The position numbers and the translations under genes are program-made. 64,000 nucleotides of DNA from Salvia splendens (taxonomy: Eukaryota; Streptophyta; Magnoliopsida; Lamiales; Lamiaceae): NCBI RefSeq assembly GCF_004379255.2, contig NC_056040.1, positions 31,028,852 through 31,092,851 of the forward strand, written 5' to 3'. Below the pieces are notes generated by a model, which made no database searches, had not been told where the DNA came from, and saw only the letters and a program-made list of their open reading frames with translations. Of the stretch, positions 44,833 to 57,797 are shown in pieces. Numbering within the stretch: the stretch's first letter is position 1; each line of letters begins with the position of its first letter.

Positions 44833-45206
44833 AAGTCATTTTCCTTTATTTCTTTTTTCTCCCATTTGTTTCGAATATGTAATTTGTAAATTGTAATTTG
44901 TAAATTTTAAGTTGTAATTTGTAATTTTAAAGTTGTAATTTGTATCAATAAAATTGCATTTGTACATCGCATTATTCTAATTTTATTTATGCAAGTATAG
45001 TTACATTTTTTACTTGAATTACAATGTTAACAAAAAAAATACATGAACCGCCGAACCGGCCCGGAACTGGACAGGAACTGGCAGTTCCAGACCTTGACAT
45101 GAACCGCCGGTTCACGGTTCAGGAACCAGAACCGTGGAACCTAGGACGGGCCGGTTCCGAACCGTGAACCGCCGGTTCCCGAACCGTGGTGACTTCTAGG
45201 GTAGAC

Positions 45207-45324
45207 CACACTCAGCGAGCGGTTCGCTGAACTACACTCATCGACCCACGAAGGCTAGTTTGACGCGAAATCTCTTATAAGATATGTTTCTTCCTTCTTT
45301 CTTTAATTTTTTTTCCTCCTAATC
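45207..45324 (+). mobile_element. Athila-like element 2, interior fragment
   Basis: Continues the region cut by the hAT element (CACACTCAGCGAGCGG). It is cut again at 45324 by the next LTR. Confidence 0.4.
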
Positions 45325-45760
45325 TGTAACGCCTCACTTTTTGAATCCTAATTTATTTATTTTTCTTTTAATGCTTTTATGTCGTGAAGTCCGTGAATTA
45401 AATGACGAGTGAAATTGTTATTTGTTTTTCTTGTGACCTAATTTGTTTGGAACTTTGACTGCGCTTTTAATGAGTCAACTCCGTTGATTACGTGACGTGA
45501 CTTTTTGAATAATTGAGGCAGGGTGGATTTAATTATTGTTTCGAAAGAGTGGTTTTATTGCCGAGGCGGAATAACCTTTTTACGAGTTTTATTTGCGGTG
45601 ACAAATTTACAATTGAGAATTTAAATAATTCCTCATATATTTATCGGACTCAATTCCGTGTTGGGTCCAATAAATTAAATAAATAATACAAACCCTTTCA
45701 AATATAAACTGTGGGCTATACAATTTAAATTAAAATACAAAGGGTTTGAGCCCAAATTAA
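45325..45760 (+). mobile_element. Second chromovirus-like LTR, left part
   Basis: Begins TGTAACGCCTCACTTTTTG. The preceding TAATC is close to TAACC after the LTR end (51198-51202), a 5-bp TSD with one change. It is interrupted at 45760 by a Helitron. Confidence 0.65.
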
Positions 45761-48700
45761 TCTATACATATATAAAAGTTGAGTTTTGGGGGCATTTTGG
45801 GAAATAAAAATTTTGGTTTGGGATTATAATGTGCCATTATAAATATTTAAATGAAATTATAATGTGTACGGTTTTTATTGTTGTTATAATAAATTAATAA
45901 TTTAGGGGAGTGGAAGTGGAAAAGTTATAGATAACGTTAAGATTTTCAAGAGACATGACGGTTATGATCAATTATTTTATAATTAAGCATATAATTTGTT
46001 GATCCAAAACTAATTAACAGTAATAAAACGTATGCCAACAAAAATGCCATTGTGGAGTATAAGGAGATTATGGGGTATTTAGGAAATGCCATTTTAAATT
46101 TAAATATTATAATTTAGATCAAACTGATTATATTAATTAATTTACACTACATCATCTTATCCGACAGTTTGGTTAAACTATCTATACATATATAAAGGGG
46201 GAGTTTTGGGGGTATTTATGGAATTATCATTTAAGCTTAAATATATAATTTAAATACTACAATCTAGACATTTAAGAATAAAAACTTTCTCATCATAATA
46301 TAAGAAATAACGTGTCCCCTATAAAGTCTTGACCCCACCAATCAATGAAATTAATTATTCAGTTTTTTTAACGTTTTATTCTTAATATTTATAGGTTTTG
46401 ATTGTAGGAAGTTAATTCCTTTTATTTTAATTATAAGTGGAGGAAGTGAAAGGTTTTGAAAGAAATTAACTTCTAATTTCTACTATAAATATATAGCATT
46501 TGATAGCTTATAATCCACACATTTCTATCTTTTTCTCATTACATTCTTTGTTGAACATTTTGCAGAGATTTGATCAAATTTTAGGTACTCTCTTGACTCT
46601 CTATCAATGTTAGTTTAATATGAAGTTCGTTTTCTACATCATAAATTTTATTATATAATAATAATGTTTGTTTATATTCCCAATTCTTCATATTTAATTT
46701 TGTTACTTTAATATTATCTAAATCGTTTAGTTATTTTCTATTATTTATTTGCAAGCCTATTTTTTAAATTTGTTGTTATTAAGTGTGTTGTATGTAACAC
46801 AATAGTCATAAGTGTATCTGAATTTGTCTAATATTAATTTAAAACCTATTTGTTTACATTATACAACTAATTCTAATATGAGTATTATTTTTTATTATTA
46901 TGTTATTTATATTTGAGCATTAAATTAATGTTGTAACTATTATAATTGGAATCTTTTGTTATAGGTGATGTGAATTAGATTCATTTTTCTTCTTAGAGCT
47001 TAATCAAAATGTTGTTTCAAATATCCCCATTCATGTATTGTGAATCAGAGCTCTACAATTTTTTATAATTTGTTATTAAGTATTTTAAATATATGGTATG
47101 TTTTAGTTGTATAATTCATAGTTATTTTGTTTACCATCTAAAATCAATAATGTTTTAAAATATCTTAATGAAAAGATTTTATTTATTTTTATGCAAATTG
47201 AGGGAAGTGGAAGTGAAAAGGCTTTGAAATATAAATTGAATAATTACTTCAAATTTATTGAGGAAATTGATAAGATTTTGGAAGAGAGACTCTCCAAATC
47301 TTTATGGTCCGTTTCTTCTACAATAATGACAGGTAAGGATTTTGCTTCTCTATAGTAATTATTTGGTTTTAATACTATTGAATTGCTTTCGTAATTATAA
47401 TGCTAGGCTCATATGCTTGCAGGAATCCACACATTATAAAAAGTGCTCTTTACCGAGCACAGAGTCAATTTTTTGCTCTTTATATGTGGGGTTTTAATCA
47501 TCTCTTTTCATGGCTAAATAATGTATTAGTAGTGTTTTGAGAAAATGTGTTTTGTCTCTTCACTTCCACTTAAATAATTTGAAAGGTCACAAGATATAAA
47601 TGGTATTTATTATTAATTTAATTTACAATAAATAATACTATACCATTGAGTTACTCTCAAATCTTCTATAAATACCAATTCTATTAATCAAAAAAATACT
47701 ATTTCAGTAAAGATGCTTCTGTCCGTCAAATCATGTGGAGTATTATCTTTCTCTCCCAGCTATTTAATCTAATTTGTGTTTTTAATTATGTTATTTTACT
47801 TTTGATGCTTATCTTATTTTAGTTTCTTATCTTTCCTTTTTATTACTGTATTTTATTCTATTCATATTATTATTGCAAACAATTAAAAAATATATGTGGG
47901 CAACTATTTTGTAAAATCTTCACTTATTTTTGCAGGTATACTTTTGCCTTGAGAAAGCTTAAAAAGTAACAGTTTTGCACCAAGATATGAATCCACAACC
48001 TGTTGGTTTGAAAAAATAGATATTATCATATGGGAAGACATAATTTAGTTGGAGATTTGCGGCTATTCAGTTTTACCTTACTTAACTCGTAGAATTATTG
48101 CATCACCGATTACTCAGTATGCATGAAATTATAAACAATTCAAGATATTGACAGACTGGTTTACCTCTCTTGCTTTCATTCTTGCTTTCAAGAACTACAT
48201 TACTGCTTTTATACTTGCTTTCAAGAGCAACATTATGAAGTTACAATTTTTCTTATATGCAATTTTTCTTAGGCATATTAGAATTTCATTGGCTATTGAA
48301 AAAAACTTGAATTTCATAAAACAATTAAATTGAAGCATGGTATTTGAAAACCTGCTAATAATGATGCATTACTTTCCACGTCTATTGCTTGCGCAACATG
48401 AAGCATGAAGCTTGTGAGAAAATTAATAATATAATATAAATTTATTTAATTCAATCATTTAATTTTCTTTCTCATTTTTAGCGTCTTTTCATATTTCATT
48501 ACTTTGATTAATAATAAAATATAAAATACAATCCAATAAAATTTAACCGTAGTTAATAACGTATTGATATAAAATTTAAAATTGCCAATTTGTGGGGTTT
48601 CAATATTGAGGAAATTAAAAAGTTTTATTTAATTCTAATCATTAGTGGACAAAATGAAAAGTTTTGGTTTTTACTGAATTTTGATTGAGGTTTCAATATC

Positions 48701-49714
48701 CCCATGATATTAAAGTCTCTACATTGGTGTTGAAGTATTTCATACAATTATATAAAATCCATAACGATATTTACGGACATTTAATATTGCCATTGATTGG
48801 TGTTTATAAGTATGAGGAATAACGACCTTTTGTTGTATGAGTATGCGGATTAACCGAAAGGTTGTAAAGTAAATTCTGAGATTATTGCTTCAATGGCCTT
48901 CCATTTCATTTTCCAAAATTTATTATACATTTATTCGTTACTCATTTCATACAAATACAATGGCGGAAATTATTATCATTCATTTTCCAAAATTTGATAA
49001 CATTTACGTATCGCTTAGTTTTTAATTTTTGAGAAATTAAAAGGTTTTAAAAATTTTAATAATAGGTGAAGAAAGTGAAAAGGTTTTGAGGAGTTATCTT
49101 CTATTTTTTGGACTATAAATATATGACATTTGGTAATTTATCCACTCACATATTTTTTTTCATCACGTTTTTCACTCCCTCCATATTTTCCAAATCTCTT
49201 CATATTGTTTAACATGAAGTTATGATATTCTTTTTATTTTTTTTCTATTATTAAAGTTTATTTTAAAGTGAGTAACAAAGTAAAATTGAACTAGGACGGA
49301 GGGAGGATTTTATTTATATTTAGCTCATTTGTTGGTCATAATGATTATATTTTAACGTTAAGGGTTTAGGATTTAAGTTTCAAGGTTTGAGTTTTTAGCG
49401 TATTAGGGTCACTATATTGCAATGTAATGAAGCTCGACTATGATAAAGTATAGTACTGATTTAAATGGATACAAAATACAAAAAAGATTACACACAATTT
49501 TGTGACAATATTATTCTGCGTCGGCGTTTTTATACTTCAAAATACAATTTTAAAACCGTTTTGAGGTTTAAAAAGCTATCGTCCAATTTTAAAACTTGCA
49601 ATACTACCAATTTATTTTCGGAATCAAAACTTGATCTTGTGTTAATCAATTAACAATTTAAAATCGTATGATAAAAAAATATTTCATCGTGCATCGCACG
49701 TGGGTTAAAACTAG
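45761..49714 (+). mobile_element. Helitron, non-autonomous
   Basis: Starts with TC (TCTATACATATATAAA) after an A. It ends with a CGTGC-ATC-GCACG hairpin (49689-49701) followed by CTAG before a T, as Helitrons do. A second 5' terminus of the same sequence occurs at 46181, also after A, with the shared GAGTTTTGGGGG following. No Rep/helicase is encoded. A motif AGTGGAAGTGAAAAGG with a TATA-like ACTATAAATATAT recurs at 46440-46500 and 49070-49130. Confidence 0.8.
47191..47332 (+). other. Exon-like open segment inside the Helitron
   Basis: Starts at ATG and reads 47 codons of ordinary-looking protein (EKALKYKLNNYFKFIEEIDK) up to a good splice donor, CAG/GTAAGG. No family is recognised. It could be part of a captured gene, or chance. 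Confidence 0.25.
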
Positions 49715-51197
49715 TTATTTTAAATTATAAGATCTTTGTCTTGATTCAAAAGACTTTCCTTCGATCAATTGTAGTAAAATAAATCTGCAAAGATTTCTCC
49801 TCTATCATCCTCACGCGGTTTTCTCCTCTCTCCCATAATCTGCAATCCATTCCAAATTCAAACCAGTCAATCAGCTTTAATTTCTCAATCAATTTGGTAA
49901 TTATTTTCACAACACAAAAATCGGTTTTTTTTTTCTCCAACCTAATCTCTCAATTCTTTGCTACCACATCTCACTCACAATTTCACTCTTAAATCTGCAA
50001 ATCCATTTCAAGACTCATGGCAAGAACAAGTCGGTTCCTCAATTTTCAATCCCACCAAATTCACGGTAATTTGTACGCCTAATCTTCCCCTCTCTATTCT
50101 ACAAAGTTTTGAACTCACTCATTGTAACTCCTCTGTCAGAAAACCGAGAACCAAACTGATAGAGAGGAAGATATTGTTTGCTCTTTCACAACCGGTTAAT
50201 CGAAGGTATACGATTCTCACTCCGAACACCAAGTTCCAATCCGTTACTACTGCATCCATACATCCTACACTTCCGTTTTCCACAATCTGAAACCAATCTA
50301 TTAATCGAGTAAATCGAAGCAACCGAATTAAGAACCGGACATAACTAAATCAAGAACGAACCTTTAATGGGAAAACGGGGTTGTTTCGGGGTGGAATCGG
50401 GGCTATCTGAAATGCAAATATGTTATCATGCCGTATTTTGGGTTTAACGTGCCTATCTGAAATGGCTTTGCCATTTATTATATAAATCGAATCCGGATCC
50501 TTGTAGGGTCGCAAACCCTACTTGGATTAGTGATCACCTATGGTAGACCGTGTGTCAGTGTACGGGTTGGCCGGTCTAGTGACTTGGTTTGTGGCCACAT
50601 TCCAAGTCATGTATGAGCAGATATGGTTGACGTCTATAGGAAAATGATTGCGCAATCGTGATTTTGAACAATGGAATATTTTGGTGCTTCGGGCCTTTCA
50701 AAAGCTAAAACCCCGATGGTTACCTAACAATGGCATGATAAAAAAAAATATTTTTGATAACTTGTTTTCGGCATAAGTCCACTGAGTATTTTATAGTACT
50801 CAGCCCTGCATGTGTTTCCTTATATGCAGGTTGAGCGGCGACGAGCTTGCGGTGGTGTTGAGTCAAACCTTAATCATGGTTGGATTTATTTTGAACTCCG
50901 AGGGGCGTCGTGTCTTCATACATGGCGCCACTCTTACTCTTGAATGCTTCCGTTGAATTATGACTATTTTTTTCTCAATTATGTTTCTGAATCCCTTTTT
51001 CACTCTTGGATCATTACCTATGATAATTGTTGACTTGGATTCAAGTGTAAAGCGTTTACTCTGATTTCCCTCCGTTATTTGAATATTAATTATTTAGTCA
51101 AACTCTTTATTGAAACCCTAGAATAATTCCCCTTTCTTAAAGTCCCATTTGTCGCGACCAACCACATTTATTAACCCTAGAAAGGGCGGTCGTGACA
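49715..51197 (+). mobile_element. Second chromovirus-like LTR, right part
   Basis: Resumes after the Helitron and ends GGGCGGTCGTGACA. A pyrimidine-rich leader-like zone lies at 49790-49990 and the conserved CAGCCCTGCATGTG block near 50801. Frames inside (49958-50290) are leader sequence read by chance. Confidence 0.7.
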
Positions 51198-53416
51198 TAA
51201 CCCTAGCATCTAATTTCCATTTGTCTCAATTTGGTTTCTCCACATAATACACACACCCACACTTGTGCTCAGCCGTCAACCAAACAAGGTGTGTTCTTGT
51301 AACTTTGAGCATTGTACTTGAATTCCTTAATTGAATAGTCTTGTTGTTGGTATTTTTCTTGTTAATTTGAATTGGAGTTTGATGGGGATGATATTACTTG
51401 TGATTTATTTATGGTACAATTGGAAGTTTTGGATTTATTGATAATTGGTGGGCTGGAATTAGCTTGTGTTTGTGAATGAAATTTGAATATCCCTATAGTT
51501 TGATTGTAGATACACATATTTCATTTTCATAGCATTGTGACACTATTTTTTCTTGCATGAATTGTGTATAGCTTTATTGTTTTACTTGATCTTGATCTAT
51601 TATTGAAAAATTCTTGTAGTTAGTTGAGGGATATAGAATATAATGGGGGATGAATATGGAATCAAGGTAGATTAGTTGGTCTTGCATGTGTGATTATTTT
51701 TACTCCTTAATTCGATTTAAGTTTGGGGGATTGCCAAAAATTACTTGTTGTATCTACAGTAATTTTCTTCATTATATGCTCACATTGTGAAATTGTGGTT
51801 ATAAGGCGTACTGAGGGAATATTCACGAGGATGGGGGATAACTTATTAGCTTCTACGAACGTCAACCTAAAGACGTAAAACAAGTGCTTATTGGGAGGCA
51901 ACTCAACATTGGTATCATTTATCTTCATTTTTAATTTTGTTTTAGTTTCATTTTTGTTTTATTATTGTATTTAAGAATTCGCAAGCTACTGACCGACGTC
52001 AGTGGTCCGTCAAAAAGCTCATGTTCGTCCAGTGCACACTCAGTCTGCCGAGTTCATCTCAACGACTCGCTGGACCTGCCAGTTAGACCATTTTGTGCCT
52101 TATGATTCTTAAGATATGTTATTACTTGCTTTCTAGTTTACTCACGTCCCTACCGAGTTTTCAAACCTATTGGTCAGATAGTTTTGAATAAGTTTGGGGT
52201 GATGAAGTGGTGCTCCTTGATTCTTAAGATATGTTTGTCCATTTTGTGCCTTATGATTCTTAAGATATGTTATTACTTGCTTTCTGGTTTACTCACGTCC
52301 CTACCGAGTTTTAAAACCTATTGGTCAGATAGTTTTGAATAAATTTGCGGTGATGAAGTGGTGCTCCTTGAATGTAGATATTTTTGTTAGTTTTAGTTTA
52401 GTTTGTTTTTTTAATAAAAATCCGAGTTGAATATGTCATGGGCGTAACATAGAGAATTTTAGAAACATGCATATTTGGGGACTAATTCGATTTAGTTGCC
52501 AATTTTTTGATTGCTTGATTAAAAGGTGCATAATCAGTGAATTGCTTGTTTGATATGATTCATGTTTATACCTTGTGAGATTTGAGCCTAAATTATTTCT
52601 TGTGTGCTTTATTCTAATTCATGTACTTGTTTCTAGAACTTGCCATTCGTCTGCCTATGTTACACTATATACTTAGTGATTAAGTTGATAAAAGAGGACG
52701 ATAGGCAATCCTTTTTAGCTACTTTTATAAATCTAGAAATTATGACCCTTACTTGAAAAAAATTCCCTTTTACCATTGCTAGCCATTTTGAGCATTTTAG
52801 CCTTTTATTTGGAAGCTAAAATAATGGGGAAGACTCTTGGGATTAGATTTTATATTTTACGAAAAGAGTTGGAGAGATAATGAGAAAAATAGTGAAAAGT
52901 AGTGAGGTTACTTGCAAATTTGTAAGTTTGAAAATAAAGTGTATAAAAATAGAAAGGATTTCCATAGAAAATAAAAATAAAAAAAGAAAAAAAAAGTGGA
53001 GGTTTGTTTATGCTCTGCTATGTGTTTTGTAGTCACTCTGTAATCAAATATTCATCATCTACCAAAGAGCCTACATTACAACCACTTAATCACAACAAAT
53101 AGAGAAAGGATTAGACTTTGAGCAAGCTTATGGTTAAACTTTACATGATGTATGATTTGAGAGCTTATCAGTATATTGCCATATACACTTCCCGCTTGCC
53201 AACACTTGTGTGAGTGCATGATTCCAGGTGATCAACGGGATATTAATGAAACTGCACTTATAAGTCTTGCTTGATTTGATTTGTGTTCTGTTATGCTCGA
53301 ATGTATCTTATCCATGATTTGAGGCAATTGTGAAGTCTAGTCTTTATGCATCCGTGTTTCTAGGTTAGTTTCTCTTTTGATTTTTTTGGACAAACATATA
53401 GTCAAGTTTAGGGTTA
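51198..53416 (+). mobile_element. Athila-like element 2, 3' interior
   Basis: Non-coding. It includes the stretch ACGTCAACCTAAAGACGT...GCTTATTGGGAGGCAACTCAA (51858-51906), which I know from the 3' region of Athila-type elements, then degraded GACGTCAGTGGTCCG words. It ends in a polypurine-like CAAGTTTAGGG before an LTR start. A tandem duplication lies at 52088-52370. Confidence 0.55.
52088..52370. repeat. Tandem duplication, period 151
   Basis: Two units, 52088-52238 and 52239-52370, begin CCATTTTGTGCCTTATGATT and share CCTACCGAGTTTTMAAACC and GATGAAGTGGTGCTCCTTGA. Few differences are visible. Confidence 0.85.
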
Positions 53417-53613
53417 CGATAAACTTTGATTTTGCATATTTTTAGGGCCTATATTTGGCCAGTTTTGAATGTCAATCATGAAAATTATGTCTTTTAATTG
53501 CATATTTTATACATTTGGATATTTTGACATGTTTGGTTAAAATGTGTAAAATAGAAGAATTGATCTTAATACAAAAGGCGGACCATATTCTCATTAGTTA
53601 GTTTTTAGGTCAT
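53417..53613 (+). mobile_element. Athila-like LTR start, interrupted
   Basis: After the purine-rich CAAGTTTAGGG, the stretch ending TTTGATTTTGCATATTTTT resembles the LTR start at 55534 (TGATACGCTCGGATTTTGCA), with TTTGACATGTTT matching TTTGACGTGTTT further on. The first TG appears mutated to CG. Confidence 0.45.
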
Positions 53614-55533
53614 TGATAAGGCCTGTTTTGTGCGTTGGTCAATGGTCACTTTGATGTGCGTTCACAGGTAATATGCACAAATAATTGCTTAAGTGTGCAA
53701 AAAAAGGGGTAGAAGTGCACAGTGTTGTCAAAATGGCGCTCGGGTCGCCCGAGTCGAGACCGTCACCGCCCCAACATGGGTGGGTTGATCGAGGTATAGG
53801 GTCACCGCCGGGTCGCCTGGGTCGAGAGGGTCGCCTGGGTCGAGATACAGGTAATTCCTAAATCTTTATTCTATGAATCTTTTCCTTTTTAATGCTGATT
53901 TGCTTTTACTAAAATAAACATAAGTATAAAAGTAAAACTTACCTAAAAGTCTGCTGATTTTCTCAAATCTTTCACACTTTTGTTTTGATTTTCTCTAATC
54001 TCAGCACACGTTTTTTCTCCTCTGTTCCTCAGATCTCTCACACTTTTATTGTGATTTTCAAAAATCTCAGTACACGTTATTTCTACGTTCTCCTTTGTTT
54101 CTCAATCTCAATTATCTATATATATGCATGAACCACATCAAGCTTTTCAAACCCTAAATTCATCCTCTTCATTCCTAAACAAATATACAGAGCCACCCTT
54201 CATCTATTCCTTCCTTTGTTTAATCAAGGTATTGTTCTAACTTTCATCTTCTTTTTGAATTTTGTGTGCAAATTTTAATTCTAATTCGGCCTCTACAAGC
54301 AGCTTGTACCACTTTATCTACCTATAGGCTATATGTATTGAAACTTTATTTGATATATTGTAAACATTAGAGTAATATATTTATTTGATTTAATATTAAA
54401 AGGTGCGATCCTCGACCCTAACTACACTAGAAGTGCATGCAAATGGGTGTTGAAGGAGGAACAAACAAAGGTGAAGAATGGGACACGGATGAGGAAAAGC
54501 ACGAGAAGCGGAGCAGGCTTCTAGAAGGTATTCCTTGTGGAGAGCACAAATGTTAACACATGAAGGATCAGCCCTAGGATTGAAGCCAAGCCGCCCTATA
54601 AATAGATGGAAGAAACATGGAGAAAAGACATTCTCTCGACTGTGGTCAATCAGTTTCTCAGTTCCAACCTTCGCACTCCAGCTTTCGACCTCCATCACAA
54701 GAGGAGGAACACCATGCTCGTTGCAGTCAAGTACTTGGTAGTTCGGCAATACTATGCTCTTTGGAGCGAGTAAGAGTTTACTTTTAGTTCTAGTTTATGC
54801 TTATTTTGAATTTTCAATATGAATATGTGGATACTTTCCATTTACATCTATTTCAGCACTGTATTTCCGTTCAATATTAATTTTTTATTTGAATCTTGCA
54901 ATTGTTGAAATCTTTTCATATTTGTCATATCTTAGTTGGTCATTATGCCAACTCTATGTCTTTACATGTGTTGGATGCTTGTAACAACGGCTTATATCTC
55001 CTAAAATGGCATAGAGTTGAGTTAATCGTGGTAACTTCTGAGTTTCTGTTTTATTTTGTCGCCCATGCAAGTTGATCAGTTTATGTAGATCTAGTTCCAT
55101 TGTTTCGGATAGTTTAAGTTCTATTTTCTGAGCATTCTGTCATCAATGTAGTCTTAAACTTAGGTTAGATATTTGTTGGAGAAGAAGAAGTCAGAGAATC
55201 ATGCTACGAATCATGTCTATTTCTGCTTTATGCATTTTCGCACCGTTGCATGCTTTTTCAGCTTTAGTACTATAGGTTAGTTATGGAATGGGTTTGTCTA
55301 GTTCAGTTTTAGAAAGTTTTGTCCCATTGCATTTAAATTAGGTGCTCATAGAATATTTAGACCGGCTTTTTGGATTTCATTGAATTTTAGTAGTTTGATT
55401 TTGATTTCAAGTTTAAATGTTGATTCTCATGTTAATCATGGAATGTAGTATAGTGTTCCAGTTCAATTTGAAGCCTTGTTTCTCGATTTAGTCAGTAGTA
55501 GTTAAATTTAAGCCACAAATTGTGTGGCAGTAG
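53614..55533 (+). mobile_element. Athila-type LTR (plus strand), interrupted by a hAT element
   Basis: Begins TGATAAGGCCTGTTTTGTGC, like the LTR of element 1 (TGATAAGGCTC). A TATAAATAG box lies at 54597. It contains the 710-bp hAT element. I could not find its end or TSD, nor a primer-binding site, so it is probably solo or truncated. Frames at 54396-54749 are LTR sequence. Confidence 0.5.
53720..54429. mobile_element. Non-autonomous hAT element (710 bp)
   Basis: Ends CAGTGTTGTCAAAATGG and CCCTAACTACACTA, the YAGTGTNG type of hAT termini; exact 8-bp TSD GAAGTGCA at 53712-53719 and 54430-54437. A GC-rich subterminal zone repeats GGGTCGCCTGGGTCGAGA (53811-53846). No transposase. Confidence 0.85.
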
Positions 55534-56344
55534 TGATACGCTCGGATTTTGCACTATTTTAAGGCCATTATTTGGTCCGTTTTGATTGTCAAAGTTGCAT
55601 TACATGTCCATAAATTACATATTTTATCTGTTTTTGTATTTTGACGTGTTTTGTAATAAATGTGCAAAATAGTGCCTAAAAAGTTAGCTAAAAGTTGAAG
55701 TTGGAAATCTGGACCTTTGGGTTTTATTACTTTAGTTCGTATGCTTTTATTGTTTCCCCTAAAAACTAGTATGTCTTTAGATTATTCAATTATGTGTAAC
55801 TAAATTCATAGATTTCTAGGGATGTCTTAGTAACGACTTTGGTTATACAGTTTCTATTTATTTAATATCCGTTTTGTTCATTACTTCGTTTCTATTTTAA
55901 ATGTTGATAATTGTTTCATGTTTGAATGACACACTCTGTGATGATCTATTGAGTTGCTACATAATCGTGAGCGGAGGTTGGCGAGTTAGAAGAGTTTAGT
56001 TGACACTACAATTAGCTTCGTTTAAAACAACATTGTTAATTGAGAGTGAGGACATCTTGAGGGTCTAATTGAGCTTTTAGGAGTTACACATCTAGGATTG
56101 ACACCCCTAGTATCTGTAATATACTTTGTGCCGCATGAGCAATACTTATGTGACTCGTTCGAGTGAAGTATGAACTGTGCTACGGTGTTGTAGTTAGAAT
56201 TTGTATAACAATAACTGTGAAAGCACATCCCTGGAATTCCCTTACCTCATCTGTTTTTTCTCTTCTTTGTCTTTTACAAGTTTTTATTTTCAAAATTCCA
56301 AAACCTTTTGTTTTTCCAAATAGTAAAAGAAGCCTATTAGAAGG
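55534..56344 (+). mobile_element. Athila-like LTR start and downstream sequence
   Basis: Begins TGATACGCTCGGATTTTGCA, similar to the start near 53417. The end was not found; the region to 56344 holds no coding frame. Confidence 0.4.
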
Positions 56345-57797
56345 TGAAGAGATGGATTTTGAACGTGTGTCGTGTGCACGTGTTCCTCCTTTCAACAGGA
56401 TTTATAGTTTCCTACTTTTGCCACAGATATTACTAAGTATAAGTGGCAAGAGCAGGGTCGAACCACAGAGACCATGGACATACTCGAGATTGTTTCTACG
56501 ACACAGGGTTGGTGTTAGCCACCACGCCTTAAGCACTTGAGCATGGACTTAAACACTAGAGTGGGATACTTGAACTTTAAACATGAAAACTGAGTTTGAG
56601 AACTTAAACTAAATCTAACTAAGGAGATGGAGACAGAGACTTGGCATTGAAATTTCTCAACTAAGGGCAACTTGAAACAAACATTTGCTCGAAATCATTT
56701 CAGAAACAAGAGTAGTGAATTTGCAGCTTAAAACATGACCGAGATTCAAAAGTTACAGGGAGAAAATAAGCAAGCTTCGGAACACAATTTACTTCTAAAC
56801 TAAAACAAAACAAGAACATCTACTCCATGAATCTTGAGCAAATCCTACGCAACAACTAGATCTCAACATCTAAACTACTGGAAATCATGTAAACAACATG
56901 GATCTAAACACCTGAACCACCAATTGCGAAAAGCATCTAAGAAATATGAGTAAATAGTATCATAAACATGAAAATAAACCAAAGTTTCATAAAACTGGAA
57001 ATAAGTGAGATCCAATGCCAGAGTCGTCAATTCCTCAGCCGAACCCATTAAATCTAACTAGAAAGCGAGGTTGGAGGCGTCAATTACACCGTTGAAACGA
57101 CCAACACACTGTAAATCTACACTAAAGTCTTGAAAACATGAAATTAAACGTAATCCTGATGTTGGAATTGTCAATCCCTCCATTGAAACCACGAAAATAA
57201 ACTAAAAAAATAGCAAACTAAACTAAACTAAGCTAAGAGAGCGGTGGCGTTAAACGCCTATGCAAGCTTCCTACCTAAACTATGATAGCGTTAAGCACCG
57301 CCTCTTCATTGTGGAAAGCTTCTATTTATAGAGCAGCTTTAACTTCAACCCTAATGCAACTTCTCGTCCGATTTGACCATTTTACCCTTGCAGTAATTTA
57401 GGATCTTCATGTCTTCGTGTGGTGAGTTCCTCTTGATCAACTCAGTGCTCCTCTTGATCAACTCAATCATCTCATGTCTTCATGTGATGAGCTCATCTTG
57501 ATCAACTCAGTGCTCCTCTTGATCAACTCAGTCATCTCATATCTTCTTGTGGTGAGCTCCTCTTGATCAACTCAGCTAGCTAGTCAGGCTACATTGCTCC
57601 GCTTGTCTCCAATTGATCAATTTGCCTTCAGCTTTGGCCATTTTCGCTCCTTTTCCGAGTTGATCAAGTTGTTCCTACACTCTGCCACTTCAACACTTTT
57701 TAGCTCCTGCACACTTAAATTCACCATTTTTTGCACATTATCAACCTGGTTAGTATAATAAACCCCTATAAAACCATGCTTGTAACGAGCCCTATCA
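56345..57797 (-). mobile_element. 3' LTR of non-autonomous Athila-like element 3
   Basis: On the minus strand it starts TGATAGGGCTCGTTACAAGC (57797) and ends near CTCTTCA (56345); 1453 bp. It matches the right LTR from 61062. A TATAAATAG box lies at 57323-57330. It contains many CTTGATCAACTCAGTGCTCC repeats at 57433-57565. Confidence 0.85.
57430..57590. repeat. Short tandem repeats with TTGATCAACTCA
   Basis: CTCTTGATCAACTCAGTGCT and near-copies recur about every 24 or 65 bases. TTGATCA words are also spread through element 1 (for example 12864-12935), so they are a family feature. Confidence 0.7.

Larger units (their letters stand above)
41368..45198 (+). mobile_element. hAT transposon with BED zinc-finger transposase (decayed)
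   Basis: Ends TAGAGGACCCC and GGTGACTTCTA; the exact 8-bp TSD GGGTAGAC lies at 41360-41367 and 45199-45206. Subterminal zones (41380-41710 and 45040-45190) are dense in GAACCG/CGGTTC words, likely transposase-binding repeats. The transposase pseudogene lies between, and a SINE sits in its 3' part. 3831 bp in all. Confidence 0.92.

Noticed and set aside
45761..49714. Autonomous Helitron
   Set aside because: No Rep or helicase motif in any frame.
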